Below are positions 1 through 14,316 of a stretch of DNA of 64,000 bases, piece after piece. This stretch comes from Serinus canaria. Taxonomy: Eukaryota > Chordata > Aves > Passeriformes > Fringillidae. Location: contig NC_066316.1 of the NCBI RefSeq assembly GCF_022539315.1, positions 66,011,994 to 66,075,993 of the forward strand, written 5' to 3'. How positions within the stretch are numbered: position 1 is the stretch's first letter; each line of letters starts with the position of its first letter. Below the pieces are notes generated by a model. That model was given only the letters and a program-made list of their open reading frames with translations, made no database searches and was not told the origin of the DNA. Made by a program: the position numbers and the translations under genes.

Positions 1-2657
1 AAGATCTCAAAATGCAGCAAAAGCGGACAGACTGTGGTCATCTCATATTTTCTCTGTCTAGTGTCAGACATTATTCACCGTGTTGTAAGATGAGTAAGCT
101 TATAAAAATAATGATATTTCCTCCACAACACAGAGTTGTTAGGCTCTACATGTAGACTAATGATGGGCAAGTGGGACAGTTTGCCCCAAGGCCCACCACT
201 TGGAAGGATCACAGAGTCCAAACTTCTTACAGTAGAATATATCATCATACATGTACGAGACATACCGAGGCTATACGGTTGTGAATATAGTGGAGAAAGT
301 AAAATCTGGGCTGCAAGATTTGGTCCTTTGTAAATCCTTACTTTCATGGAAAGCCCTCACAAAGGAGAAAAACGTGTCCTCAGACTAAAGTCTCTTGGAA
401 GAAGATTACGGGTCTATTTAAAACAAATCAAACCAACAAACAAAAATGGAAGAAAATTAAAATCCACAAACATCACACTTTTATTTTAGCATACACTAAA
501 TATTTGTAAGGGTCAGAGCAAGGGAACTCTGCCTAATTTCCATAACTTCATCAGAAGTCAAGAGGGAGTTCATTGCTATCTCTCACATCTCCTATTCTGA
601 AAAATGTATGCTTCAGAAGAAACGGCAGGAATTTGTATTCTGTGTCTCTAATTTTCTAGAATATTAACAATAAAGCCTAAAGCAACTTGGATCATATTAT
701 GAACATGTTTAAAGTTAACCCAGGGCCCTAAGTGCCACCCAGAGGGGATTCTTTGAAGCCAGAAATTCTTAGCCAAAAATGCAGACTTACAATGTTCAAG
801 CCAAGCAGTGTAGCAAAATGAGGTCAAATAATATGTACTGAGTTATTGACATTCCTGTGGTTTCTCTGTGAAAGCATTGGGTAGCATAGCCTGGCTGATA
901 ATTAAAGTTTGTACATTTTGTAGAGCTTTCCAATATCAATATGATTTTCCTTCAGATAAAGCTTGAATCAGAAGGGTAAAGGTTGTGTCCAACAAATCTA
1001 TCAGTGTTTGCCCATGTGCAGATTAAAAGCCTTGTAGTAGTGTGCCAGGTGTGTGTGTGGAAGGGGTTGTTTGTGTTTTTCTCTTCATTGACTACAAGTC
1101 ACATATTTCACTGGAGAAGCTGTTTAAACTAAATCTGATATCCAGTATGACTTTGGGTTATTGCTGCTATCTGATTCAAAGAACTTTCTAACCCGTGTGT
1201 TGCTTTAGCATTTGGCTTTCATAGTAACTATGGCAGAACTTTTAATTTTTCTGAACTCTCGGATGTGTATATGAAATACTTTGTACTTGATTCTCCTCAT
1301 CAGCACCCTAGCTGATTTCTCTTGAACTACTAAATAAAATGACACTCAAAAGCAGAGCAGCAAAACCATGTTTGTCATCCTCAGCAGCAAGAGGTGTTAT
1401 CTCTTGCAGGTAATAAAACATAAAAGTTCTTATCAGAGAACAAATCGACAATCAAGTGCCAAGAGCTGTACCATGGGAAATAAAAGCCTTTTAAATTTTA
1501 AGCAGCCTGGATGGAATCAAAAAAGATGAAAAATAAGGCAGTGGAAAAATCCCACAAAAGACAGAAGTCAAGGCAAGAGGCACATCCAATAAGATCAGTA
1601 GCAGTCATAGCACACTCATTATCTAACCAGGTATGTTTCAATGGAATCCCAAGTCATTACATGAGCAAATATTTTGCCTTTTGAAAAACTCTGAATGATC
1701 TGATAATGGGCACATGGCAGGGTATAATTGTCTCATGCTTTATTCCTGGCTTGTTTCACTGAATAGCTCAGGACGAATCGCTTTTTACCCCTCACCATCA
1801 TCTAAGTGTGAATAATTACAGCTATCCTACTTCACAAAGATGGTATTAGGAACAATTTAATTGATGCCTGTGCGGTGCTTTAAGAAACTTGGGTGGGTAG
1901 ATCAATGCTAAATTAGAGCAGGCAATTATATTCAGCCTGAGGGTGAGAAATCAATATCCATATGGCAAGGCAGGAGGAATACTTTCATGAGCCTCTTTTA
2001 AGTCTCCCTTACTCCACTCTCACATCCCTGTATTTTGTTTACTTCCTTGGAATTAGTTCTGGACAGCACTGGAAAAGGTGAGAGCACAGTTGGAATCCAT
2101 GAGTCCATATCTGTGGGGAAGCACAGCCAAAAGGAGTCTGGAAGAGAAGGGAAACACTAAAGGTGGTCAGAGCTGAGCTCTTCTGCATTATGCAAAATAT
2201 TTAGACTTCTCCAGTTTTACACACACACACTTGGACTTTTAATCAAGTTTTATCTTTTAGGGGAGTATTATGGTTCTAGAAGAAACATAAAAATTCTTAC
2301 ATTTGATTTTGCATTTTTATGGCAGAATCTTTTTCTTCTCCTTCTTTTGGAATAATGACTAAAACTTTTACATATTTACATTTCAGTAAAATTATCTCTT
2401 ACATAAAATGAAATAATAAGTAATTCGCTGGTTTTATCTTAAGGTGTAAAAAAAATTCCTTCAGATATTTTTTATGTCTATGAACATAAATTCAACTAAT
2501 CAATATTTTCAAAATATTAGATTTATCTCAAAGCAATGTTGAAACCTGAGAACATTGAAATATAGTTTTATATCATTTTTCTCATTAATGATATGGGTAA
2601 AAATCCCAACAAATGTTATGAAAAAACACAGGTTTGCAAAAAGAAATTAGTAGATAA

Positions 2658-2717
2658 ATATATGTGTGTGTGTTTGTTTGTTTGTATATATAAACAAACA
2701 AACACACACACATATAT
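2658..2717. repeat. 60-bp near-perfect palindrome of alternating simple repeats
   Basis: The left arm (2658-2683) runs AT-repeat, GT-repeat, then three TTTG-type units. The right arm (2692-2717) is its exact 26-nt reverse complement: three AAAC units, AC-repeat, AT-repeat. The 8-nt centre GTATATAT is itself nearly self-complementary, so only one base pair (2684 against 2691) breaks the symmetry. Symmetry also ends abruptly just outside the arms. Such a sequence could extrude as a cruciform or fold as an RNA hairpin. Three different simple repeats mirrored in order point to an inverted duplication rather than independent slippage. Confidence 0.9.
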
Positions 2718-3828
2718 ATATTGTATATTTATTACATTCACAGAACTTGGATCTTAATTTTGCTGTGATCTCTGCACCACTCCAAAGAGTTCAGAGAGCT
2801 CTGTTTTTCCAAGAGGTGAGAACTGTTCTGGGGAGAGGGTGAGAAATAGCAAATGCAGTGCTCCATGGTTATTAGCACAATTCCTTTGGGTAAAAGGGAG
2901 GAGTTGGCAGCTGAAATTACGTTAGGCTAGCCCTGAAGCTTAAGCCTGCCCTCAGTTCTTAGATCCAGGGCCAGAATTAAACAGCAGCTCAGATTTGGGC
3001 CTGGATAATGCTCAGTGTGAACATAGGCAGATGTATTCCTGGAAAATGCATGCACACTTGGTTGTTGCACTTTGTGTTCCTGGGGACCACTAAGGAGATT
3101 TTCAGTTCAAGACTGGATCATATTTGAACACTGGTCTTTTTTTATTTTTTTTTTCCCCTGACTTTTGTTGCTAAAGAAATACATGTTTTGCAAACAAAAT
3201 TTCCACAAACTTTATAAGGCTGAATCCTTTCACAAAAAATGTTTTTATCTGAAATCTTTCTCTTTACTGCTGTTAATGCTGCTGCTGGTTTTGGGGACTT
3301 GCAATTAAAAGTTAAGTGGAAGTTTTTGTTTATTTTGCAATAGAATTCTTAAATATTTATGAAGGACCTTAAGTCTAACTCGCCTTGAGGAAATATAGAT
3401 GAATTAATAATTTATGTGGTTGTTTTGCAGAAAATTAAAGGTTGGGAACAAGTGTTTAAAAATTAAATCATCCACAATATAAGAGAGCAGATGTTATTTT
3501 GTTAAAATCTTGCTAACAACAAAGTACAATGAGGTGCTATCTTCTCCTTGGTCCAACTGAAATCTTAACGATTCATTACAATTGAGCAGATTCTAGAGCC
3601 TGAGGCTAGCTAATGTCAGAATAAAGAAGAGGAACTTCAATTATGTAGACAAGATTTTTTTATTTGTTTTTGTTTTATTTTATTGCCTGTAGTGAGAAAG
3701 AGTCTGTATCTCTGTATTGCATGGTGATTTGTAAGATGTTACACTCCCACAAAAATCACTGCATATTTCGTTAGTAATCCTACAATGGAATCTCCTGCAA
3801 CTAAAATGTGTGTGCATCTACCTGTGTA

Positions 3829-3860
3829 AATAATAATAATAATCGTCATCATCATCATTG
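3829..3860. repeat. (AAT)n followed by (ATC)n microsatellite
   Basis: About five AAT units are followed directly by about five CAT/ATC units. The two trinucleotide tracts are joined by a single CG-containing step. This is an ordinary short microsatellite. Confidence 0.8.
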
Positions 3861-6800
3861 TAATGAGATTTTAGATGGAAAAGAGATACTGAAATTGCAC
3901 AGCTTAACAACTTCAAGATTCTTACCTTTTTAATCCCAAATTACTTATTTTTTCTTCTATCTTTCTTATAAATGAAAGCTGTCTCTTAGTCTCCCTTACT
4001 CTGGACAGTACAGTTAGCCAATTTCTGGTCATCATCATAAGTCATACAGGTTCTATTATTAGTTTTCTTCTTGTCTTTGATAAGCTAAGGCCAAGCATGC
4101 AGTCTTTTGGAGCCAAAATTTTCTTTACAAGCACATTACCTAAATCCTAAGCACGGCCCAGTTGTTAGTCCTACTTCTGCATCTGTTTGCAGTGCAAGGC
4201 TTCTATGGAGATCAAGGCAAACCCCATGAAAGAAACCAAACAACCAAACAAAAAAAAAGTATCAGATCAGAACTTGAACAAAGATTCATTCTGTAAATGC
4301 GAATTCTGAGAGGTCTGTATCTGCAGGAATGTAAACCAGGATCTGGAAAATGCATGCGTTTGTTTCTCCTCTCATTTCCTTGCTGGTTTGAGAGTGACTG
4401 CAACTGCATATACAAAACTCTGTCATTTTGGCAAAGACATAAGCATATCAATCTGTAACCACAACTGCAAATATAAAAGAGATTTCTTTACCCTTCAAAG
4501 ATCTGTACAGCACAGCAGATGAGAGAATTTTTTGCTTAGATTCCATCTAATAAGAACCCAAAGGATTTCATTGCTATTAAAAATGTAAGTTGAGACAACT
4601 TCAATTTAAATAAAAAGTATATGTAGGAAAAATATAGCCATAAAGGGGTTCTCTTTCAAGATACTCTGTGAAGATTTAGCAATGTGATTCTTGAGATGCA
4701 AATAAAGACAGAAATTAAAACTAAAAATTTGTACATTGCTTGGCAGTATAATTCAGCTCAGGATTTGTGTATTTTTTGCTCAGAGGAAGCCAAGTATTGG
4801 CAATTCATCTACACTGATGCTAAATTATGGTTGGTATAGATGTATAAAGCTGTAATTGCACAGTAATAATAAATGAAAAACTTTCAGAAAAACTACATAC
4901 ATAGCAGTTCATAGACTCAGCCAGCTCCATTTTCCATCTAAATGTTTATCTTCAATCAGCATTGCAAAAATCAATCTTTTTTCTTTCATGTTTTTATTTT
5001 TCCTGTTCTGAGTTGCTGTTTATGAGATTGACTATTCCTAGTGATTTCAGAGGAAGCTAGGTTTGCCTAATACACATATCTAAATAAAATGGCAGCAGTC
5101 TGAATAAACTGAAGTATTTAAAATTATAGTTACTTTTCTAAATATTAGATGTAAGGGACATAATGAGCAGATTGTTTTGGTAGCATTAGAAGTTTGCATC
5201 TCTTGATTTTTCTAGGTGTACATTTCCATATATGTAACCCTTCAATTTTCAAGTATTCCTTCTTCTGACCAAATGAATCTCATATTCCCATTGCTGGAGT
5301 TGTTTTCATCATTTATTTTGTTAGTATTAACCAAAACAGCCAAAACATAAATACAGTGCCTAGTTCTTAAGGGTTCATTGCCAGCCATTTTGCTCCCCCT
5401 TTCCAGACAAAAATGTATGGATGTGATCAAATTTTAAGGGTTTCCTGCATGAGGCAGAGTATTTATGTGGAAAGTAGTAGTACTGCAAAGGTAAAATGTT
5501 AAAAAAGTTCAGACTTTGAAACAGGTGGTGTGACTTGCTGTGTGGTATGGCTGAAACCCAGAATTATAGCATACAAAATCATCAGTGGTCTGAAATTAGT
5601 TCTTGTTTTCTAGTGATTGAGGCAGGAAAAGAAAGAAAACCTTTTTTTTTTTGTCATAAAACCGAGAACATCTAACGTGCCTCAGAATATCCAGCAACCC
5701 AATAGCTAGCAGGCCTCTCCCATTGGAATTCAAGAGTCAGATCTTTATTCAGTTCATTACTCAAAATAATCTGAAATTAAAATCTCCACCTTCCTCTTTC
5801 CTGATAAAATTTCTCTGAAGTCTTTTTATGAAATATTTTAGTTGCAATTAAACATCATCTCAGAACAAGGTGAAGAATACATTTGGAGAAAGATTGCTAG
5901 CAGCAAAATTGCTAAGTACTGTGAAACTTCATGCCTCTGCACCTCTAAAACAGAGTAGATTTAAAGTTGTTCAAATGTCTGAAGCTCTGCTGACATCAGT
6001 AAAATAAAGCCCTTTATGACTGATTCAGTTGAAATTCTGACCCAAAAGATGTAAGAAAACTGCCAAGTGTTAAATGAAGATAACTTATAGCTGTATTTCT
6101 AAAACCCCTTTTGTTATCTAGAAACAAAAAGTAAGATACAGAAATATTTTTCGAAGCTGATAATGTATCTGACACTTCTTCCAATTTCCAAATGATCAGG
6201 AATTCACAAACAGCTGGTTTGCATAATATCTACAAGCGTTGCAGATTAGATGCAAGCTATCACTTTCAACAGGACTAGCCAATCTGAAAGTGCATTCTCC
6301 TTTACATTTTAGCAGTCATGTCTCATTACACAGCTAATGTTCTATTACTCTGTCTAATGTAACATGCCATGACTGGTAAAATTTGAGGAAGCAGAAAATT
6401 TTTTATATTAGAAATCCCCTCTTCCTCTCTCTGAGCTGGTTGTCGATTCCATTTTGAGTGCACCACACTGTAATCTCGTGTAAACCACTAATTTGGGAGA
6501 GCTGTAGGTCTTAGCAGCTATCTTATTACCAGAGGAACAGAAAGCCAAACTTGAACAGCTTGGCATGTCATTAAAAAGAAAAAAAATCATGACATATGAT
6601 GTTTGTTTCTTTGAGTTTGCTTTGAAAGCCTGTTATGATTGAATACAAGGTTTTTCTCTTATGTTTATGTTTTCAGCTACCCACACACACAAAATATAAT
6701 CAGGTTGTACTTTTTTAATTAAGAAAAACGTCACTTAGATAGATAGTAAGAAAGATATATTGCAAACCTTGGTAATTTTTTGAAAGCTGAGTACCAAGAA

Positions 6801-7846
6801 TTGAGAGGAGATGGAAATATCTTAGTCCTGCAAATGTTTTATGTACGCAGTCCTCAGAAAAAATGCAATTCCAATAACTTTGGTAAGTGATCTGTTTCAG
6901 TAATGATTTTGTACCGAAAGTAACAAATTCTTCTTTGGCACATCTACCTGGAGTATGAGAAGGGCTGTGTCCCAACCTGAAATCCTAAAGTGGACAGCTT
7001 TGATTCCACCTGTGGTCTTCAGCAGAGCCAAGATGGATACAAGAAGTTATTGCAGTTTTCAGGTTTGGGACAAATAAACAGACGTAAGTCTATGGGATGT
7101 CCATGCTTCCTGTGTTCCATATGAGGACAGCTTTATGTCTGAACCTAATTAATGTGGATATGAGAAAGGTTTTGAGACAGTGAAACACATCATGATCTTA
7201 CTTTAAGGAACACGGCAAATAACCAGATTCCTGTAGAACATTGCTAGTCACAACAATCATTATTTAACACCTCAGGACATTTTCATGATCCCAGGCCTAA
7301 CTAAGTCATTGACAATAATAGGAGAGGGATTACAGGATCAGGAATGCAAATTAGACTAGGAAGATGTAGCAGCAGTCTTACAAAACCAAGTTGTCCCAAG
7401 ATTATGGCAATTGTGTTGGCTAGATCTCAGGAATTCTAGTCTCTCTAATCAGTGGCACCAACACCTCTACTTGTACATTACTGGAAAAAAAGCTGTTAAT
7501 AATATTGTTTAACAAAGCCCTATCACAGAAAAAAAAGGCCCTAACTAACACAAGTTTCTGCTCTACTTTGATGCCAAGTGTTTCTTTCTTTCTCTACTTG
7601 TTCTATCAGTCAAACAGTGTCTTTAGAGAATAATTTCCTGTCTTGGCAGTGGTTGGGTTAGGTATGAATTGGGAAAAGATATTTTATATGATAGAACTCA
7701 TCTGTGCTGCTTCAAAGGTGCACAGTCATGAAGGAGGACTGTAACAGCTGTGTCTTTCTCTACTGAGATTTTGAAAGGCTTATGAAAATTAGAAGAGGAA
7801 ACATAGCAAAAGAAATTCTTTTTATTCAATGGCTTTAGATACATAT

Positions 7847-7886
7847 TTAGTATTTTTAGTATTAGTATTTTAGTATTAGTATTTTT
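7847..7886. repeat. AGTATT-type imperfect tandem repeat
   Basis: The words TTAGTATT and AGTATTAGTATTTT recur four to five times in about 40 bases with small length changes. This is a local AT-rich slippage repeat with no sign of function. Confidence 0.7.
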
Positions 7887-8853
7887 GATAGCCATAATAT
7901 TTTCTTAGTTTAAGTGTACATAAACTATATGCAGCATATAAACTTGGCACCAGGAAATTATTAATGGCTTTTTTTTAATTAAAAATCTGCTATAAAATTT
8001 AATTTTAGTCTGTGGACTTTGTATAAAGAAAGGCTACTATTCAGTTTACAAGGAGGAACATTTCATGCTGTAGTACTGTTTTGTTTTTTTTTTAACTTTT
8101 TAACGTATTCTTAAATGCATTGTATTGCAATAACCAAAAGATTAGGAATTTTAATAAACTATCAAGTTAAACATTCACCAAAATTATTACTTGCTATATT
8201 TTATTCAGGAAAAAATCCCAAAAACCCCCAGTGATTTAATATGAAGAATAAGTCTACTACATGTAAGTTGGTGGGTTTTTTCAGTTGCAGCACCATTTTC
8301 AAAGACCGACATTAAAGAATACTCTTAAATTTTACCCCAGTGTAAATAAAAGAGATTTTATTGCAAGCTTCTCACTCAGGAAGAATACATCCTTAGGCTA
8401 TATTTTTTTTTCATACTTAAACAGTAAAAAAAGATGATGCAAGAATGGGACAGAACTTTGTTTTTCTCAGTCATACTGCTAATGGAAACAAATAAAGGAA
8501 AAGAAAGATAGAGAACTACATTAAATATATGCAAAAACAATGGATTAAGCTTTCTTTATGTAAGCACTAAGATATTAATTTTTTTTTACATTTCTGAAAA
8601 TTGTAGACAGGAGCTCATTAAAAGTATATTAGCACTCCACCTGTTTTTTTCTGACCATCCTAATTTTTTAGGATTTTTTCCCAGATTTCTCTAGACTTTT
8701 TTTTAATTTAAATCTCCTGTTAGTTTTTTTTTAAAATAAGATATAAAAATGAAATATCTACACATCAGAATAATTACAAATAAGGTATTTCAAGTACTTT
8801 CTATTTCATTCTCAACCCATATCACTAATATGACATGGGGTTTTTTGGATAAA

Positions 8854-9460
8854 AAGCTGGACATGAGCCAACTGTGTGGGCTCACAGCTCAGAAGTACAT
8901 CCTGGCTGCATCAAAAGAGGAGTGGCCAGCAGGTGGAGGGACATGGTTCTCCTCACCTACTCTGACTTTATGAAATCCCACCTGGAATGATGCATCCATC
9001 TCTGGAAGCCCTATCACAAAAAAAAAGGACCTGCTAGAATCCAGAGGGAGCCAAGAGGATGATCAGAGGGCTGGAGCACCTCTCCTATAAAGACAAGGTG
9101 AGGGAGCTGGGGTTGTTCAGCTCTGGAGAAGAGAAGGCTCTAGGGAGACCTCCAGTACCTTAAGGGGGCTTATACAAAGGAGGAAGAGGGACATTTTATG
9201 CAGGCAGATAGTGAAAGGACAAGGGAAAATGATTTTAAAATGAAGGAGAGCAGGTTTAGATCAGGTGTTAGAAGGAAATTCTTTAGTGTGAGCATGGTGA
9301 ACACTGGAACAGGTTGGAGATGTCCCATCTAGAGAAGCTGGGGATGCCCCATCTCTGGTAGAGCTCAAGGCCAGGTTGGAGGAGGCTCTGAAGAAATAAT
9401 AAAAAACTAGATAATGTTTAAGGTCCTTTCCAACCCTATCCCTATTCTGTGATTCTATAA
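8854..9460 (+). mobile_element. CR1 LINE, 5'-truncated, 3' end intact
   Basis: Chicken-repeat-1 type non-LTR retrotransposon copy on the + strand. It opens in the last part of the reverse-transcriptase frame (words such as GCTGGACATGAGCCA and GAGTGGCCAGCAGGT). The 3' untranslated region follows, with GATCAGAGGGCTGGAGCACC, GTTCAGCTCTGGAGAAGAGA and AACACTGGAACAGGTTGG. The copy ends at the usual CR1 tail, GGTCCTTTCCAACCC, then ATTCTGTGATTCTATAA. Full-length CR1 is about 4.5 kb, so this copy holds only about 0.6 kb, as is normal for CR1. Internal deletions and base changes, including an A-run near 9020, make it an old, inactive copy. The frame at 8749-8973 is partly its decayed RT end. Confidence 0.93.
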
Positions 9461-12400
9461 TATGCACTCAGAATACAGTATTTACTGTTTAATGCACCTG
9501 TCTTGCAGAGCAGATGCTTAAACTATAGACAGGTCCTTGAGACATACATACCCAAAAACCTATTCTTTACAAATTAGTAAAAGGTGATTTTACACAAAAA
9601 GAGACATAAATATTGTATTCTTAAAACAAAGTGGTTTTTATGAACAGTTTTCAGATGTTTTTGCTTAGCCGCATGATCTCATAGGGAGGTTTTTAAAAAA
9701 GGGGGAGGGACTATAAAAAAACATTTAGTTTAACTACCTCCCAAAGCAGAATTAGCTGCACCTAAAAAATTCCCGACAAGTATTTCTCCACACACCTCTC
9801 CAAATTTCAGTGAAAGAGATTGCCTGATCTTCTCAAGAAATCTGTGTCCATAAGTAACCACCATAACTGCACCTTTTATGGGCTGTAAGCCTTACAAAGT
9901 GATAGTTCCTTGCAGAACAGCAAAAGAAAAGGAAAATTGTCTTTTGAAAATGTGTGTTTAGGAGAATGAAAAGCAATAGTGCAAGTGTTATCTGCTGTGG
10001 ATTTCATCAGGAAGAAAAGTGTTTTCTTCTTCTGAACTGCCACTCAGTGAGGGAAAATTTTATGTCCTGCATTCTCCCAAAAATATTATCCTTAAAGTAG
10101 ACCCTGTTGTTGGTAGTCATCTCCTTTTCTACATCTCAAATTTACTAGCTTCCTAGCTATATGTACATATGTGCACATATATGTCTGTACACACAAACAC
10201 GCACACACACACTCTCACATTCCAATACCTCACATATTTTAAATCTGTGAAAGAATATACTCTTGCCCTCATGTCAGTTTGCCAGCTGAACTGGTATCTT
10301 TTTTTACTTTGTTGCCAGGACTATTACAATGAAATTGTCTCCACTTTTGATCTCTTATTATAAAGATTCCTGAATCTCTGACAACTCAAGGCGTTATGAT
10401 ATACTCTTTGTACACTGTTAAAGCAGACATAGAGAGCAGAGTTCTCTGTACAGCATAAGTAAAGATTTATAGACATGCTGAAAGAACACTTTCCCTGCTG
10501 CCTTCTTAAAATAATTATGACTTTCCATGAATTTCTTTATAAATCAAGTATAGAATGACAAAAGCATAAGGAAGTAAGCCACAAAAATACCATTTACAAT
10601 AAGCTTGAGTGGACTTATTTAAGCAGCATATCACTTCGTTGATGAAAACTGAATATAATTATTTCAGGAAAACATACATGCCATAATATGAAAAATAAGA
10701 ATTTATTGTGCCTGTCACTATGTTTCAAAAGCTTGTTTTCTGCCTTGATTTTTGTGTTACTAAAATTCTTTCATATGATGGTGCTAAATATTAAAGGAAC
10801 CAACAGATACATACTGAGAGACACATAAAAGGACACCATATGACACAAAATCAACATAATAGGTTGACAGTTTCTAACAGTCATGAAGAAATACTATTAT
10901 TTAGAATGAAAGTAAACACCCTTTAAATTTCACTGAATTCGGTCTGCAAGAGAAAACTCTGATTTGTTTGATCTTGCAGCAGCAGCTACCTGGCCTTATC
11001 AATAGGTGGGGTTAGGTATCTGCTGTGCGCTCAAGGGTATCAGTGACATTCCAAGCCACCATTTCTGCCTGAGCTTCATATGAATTGCAGTAGCAGTACA
11101 GGCTGCTGACTTTATACCCTTCATTCCTTGTGCTAATTACACAGAATAAACCCATTCAGCATTAGTTGTTAACTTGTCAAGAAACGGTGGGGACAAATCC
11201 ACCCTTCTGTTATATGGATCGCAAATGCAGAATTTTGCTCCCAGGTGCTCTCTGGCCGCCTCTCTCAGCTGAGCAGTGCCTTGTCAGGCTGTAAAACCAT
11301 CTTCACATCTGGCTGCTCAAGTGCCTCAGCTCACCTCCTCAGCCCTCACCCTGCTGGCAGAGTTTCCTCTCAGCCTCACAAGCATGGGACAACACACACA
11401 ACCCTCTCATAACAACAGGGTTTTTCCATTCAGTGAAGAGCACCCTACTCTTCAGGGTAGGGTGAGGTGTCATCAGGAACCCTTCCAAAGGAGCTGTCTT
11501 CATTCACAGCCACCCATAACCAACTATTTCCCCCAGCACTCACACCTCCCTGACTGTGTGGTTCCACACAGGTAGGTAGGCTGGGTTATCCCAATCTTCT
11601 TGCGTTCGTAACTTCCATTTTTCTGACCTTCAAACACTGGCTTGATCTCAAATGCTGTTTGTGGTTTTCATGGTATGGATTTGATCCCTGCATTTTAGAT
11701 ATTGCTAAAGCCATTCAGACACGCTCTTGCTGTGATGTAGTAGTACATTCACTTTAATATACTCAGATCCAGTAAAAATCATTAAATGTAGGCAATAAAA
11801 GATGATGTGGACGCACAAAAGAAGTGAATAAGAACAAGCGATCAAAAGGATTTGTGTTATTAAATTGCATTAGGCCAAAATATACCAATTTGTGTGATGA
11901 CTTCAAATAAAGTTATAAAAAAAATCCAAAAGATTTATGAACTGCAGAGGGTCAGCACTCAAAACACAGTTCTCATAGAAGACATGAATGACAAAGCTGT
12001 TTAAATATGGGACCCTGAACAGTAAAATAGAAAAAGGTTGCTTTCTGCAAAGAAACTGAAATAAATGCCAGAAGAAAACAAGGGCTCTAGACCTATTAAA
12101 TTGTTTTATTTGGCCACACCAAACCTTCCACACTCTGATTAAGTTCTCTGCCAGTGGATCTGGATGGATAGTAAAGCTTTCTAACAGCTTGATTCTTTGA
12201 GAAGAGGTAATTTTATTCTCTAAAATAAAGCATTTCAGGTGTTTTGTACTTGCAAGACAGGCATCCAGGTAGTACTTTAAATCCTGTAAGCTTGTGCATG
12301 CAGGGAGTAAAAAAAACTTATTTAAATGACTCTTGGTTTGCAAATGTTGTCATGTTAGCTTCAGTTTCATTTAAGCTAACTAGTCTGTGAAGTAGTAGTG

Positions 12401-14260
12401 CCCTATAAACCTTACAATTATGAGAGTCTTTAAACAAAACAAAGCAGAGGGAAGAACATGATGGAAAAGAAAATGCTTTCAGATACAAACAAGGCTGTTA
12501 GCAAGACCTGTGAACACATCTGTTTACATTAAGGCAGCAATGAAAGTTGGGCTCTTATGTTTGTAATGTTGTCACTGCAGTACAGCTGCTCCTCCCTTGT
12601 CAGTGGAGCAAAACATAATAGCTAGAAATAAACTCCTGAAAAAAGAATAAAAAACTCCTGAATCTAGGGCAAAAATTTTCCATAAAACAGTAGATTAATA
12701 ATGCTCCATTCATGCTACCAAAATTTCACTCCACAACGAAATGGCCTAAGAGGATTGTAGACTCAGTGAGCTCACTAAGCCACAGGTAGGTGTGTGTCCT
12801 GAAGTCCCAGTGCCCTTTACAAAAACCTTTGCTTAGGTAAAGAATAAAACTAACCAACCATGCAAGAACCAATTTTGTTTTCTTATTCCGTGACATATAA
12901 AGAAAAGCAAGGAAAAAAATTAAAACATATTGAAACGCTGTCATGCGGAGGAATATAAACTCAAGTTGAGGAGGACATTTAATTCATTTGTTGTTTTTTT
13001 TATCACTGCATTTATTTCAAAGTTCATAGAGATTAAGCTTTGTTGCATTATGTATGGTAATTTTCACTTCCAGTTGAACATAACCACAATAAAAATTGTG
13101 CCATGCTTAATGAAATCAAATAAGAAAATGTTATATGTAACACTACTAACTGTGCTTCAACTATTGAAATCCTCCCTATATTTCAGCTTTATTTCTATTT
13201 GGCTGGGTGATAAAAGATCGATATCAAATATCTGTATCTGCATACAGCATGGAAAAACTGTGCTTTTTTTCCTTTTCTATATTTATTAATATAAGCCTGT
13301 TTTTTTTACTGAATGAACAATGCTAATGGATGTCACTTTTCTTTACAAGTAACATGGTAAATTATGAAGTTTCACAGTGAGCTTCTAGACAAGAATTAAA
13401 ATAAGCAAGGCTAAATTCATGTCCATTTTATTTTCATCAAATTCAGTGAAGACTTGATGTATTTTACTATGTGTTTAAAAATATGTATGAATATTTTATA
13501 TCCAAATTGAGAACATTGAACAGTCTAGATATATTATCAACAAAGTATCATTATGTGCTATTATATTACACAGAATATAATATTGTTAAAAAATATTAGG
13601 TATGGATATTTCAGCACACAGGTCTCTAATTTGTAATGACAGCAAAAAGTTAAATCCTACTGGATAGAAGAAAAGCTCAAGACAAAGTCTTGATGCAATT
13701 TACATAAGTTTTCCACCTTTTAGAAGAAAAAAAAAATATTTTTCTCAATGTTTTCAAACCCCAGAGAAGCTTCTTTTGAAATGTAGGTTCTTTTAACACT
13801 TTATTCCACAGTACTTTTCTCTTGCTCTTCATATTAGGTTCTCAACATATGACACATGGCTTTTGTGTAATTAAATGTGTTACTCTGGATGCTCACAAAA
13901 AAAAATATTCACATTTTAATGGGAAGTACTGTGCAGGTGAAAAAGAAAAGAACTATTTGTCATCCTTCATTATGTCAATTCACTGGAATAAATTAACAGG
14001 GAAGAAATAGTCTCCAGATTTCCACAGCACATTTTTTATCTCTTCTTCTTTGGAGGTTTAAGAGACTAATCTTTGTATGGAAATAGTGCAGGAGTACTTA
14101 AAAGCACTTTGCAATCTGGTGTCTGAATTTCTTTCTTGTAAACTCTGTTTGGCACTCAATTAATCTCTAATTTTGCTCTGACACGAATAAACAAAACTTA
14201 TGCCTGCTAAAAGGCTTATTTAAGCTGCATATGAGAACATTTGTTTCTCTGTAGGAAATG

Positions 14261-14316
14261 TATCTATATCTATATGTATAGATATATATATATAGATATA
14301 TATAGATATATATATA
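14261..14316. repeat. TATC/TATA microsatellite
   Basis: A run of TATCTA, then AGATATATATA units, about 55 bases long. The AT-only core is interrupted by single G and C bases. It is partly self-complementary. Confidence 0.85.

Larger units (their letters stand above)
1..8853. other. AT-rich non-coding DNA, no gene seen
   Basis: No frame here has the length, composition or splice context of a real exon. Open frames stay under about 90 codons and read as low-complexity Phe/Leu/Ser/Lys translations typical of AT-rich intronic DNA. The stretch has very few CpGs, short A and T runs, and small simple repeats that are listed separately. Given the CpG-island promoter further on, this is either upstream intergenic DNA (if that gene runs on the + strand) or intron (if it runs on the - strand). 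I cannot tell which. Confidence 0.7.

Noticed and set aside
11903..12343. 146-codon frame on the - strand
   Set aside because: Hydrophobic, AT-biased composition with no known family. A frame of this length is expected about once by chance in 64 kb of six-frame AT-rich sequence.
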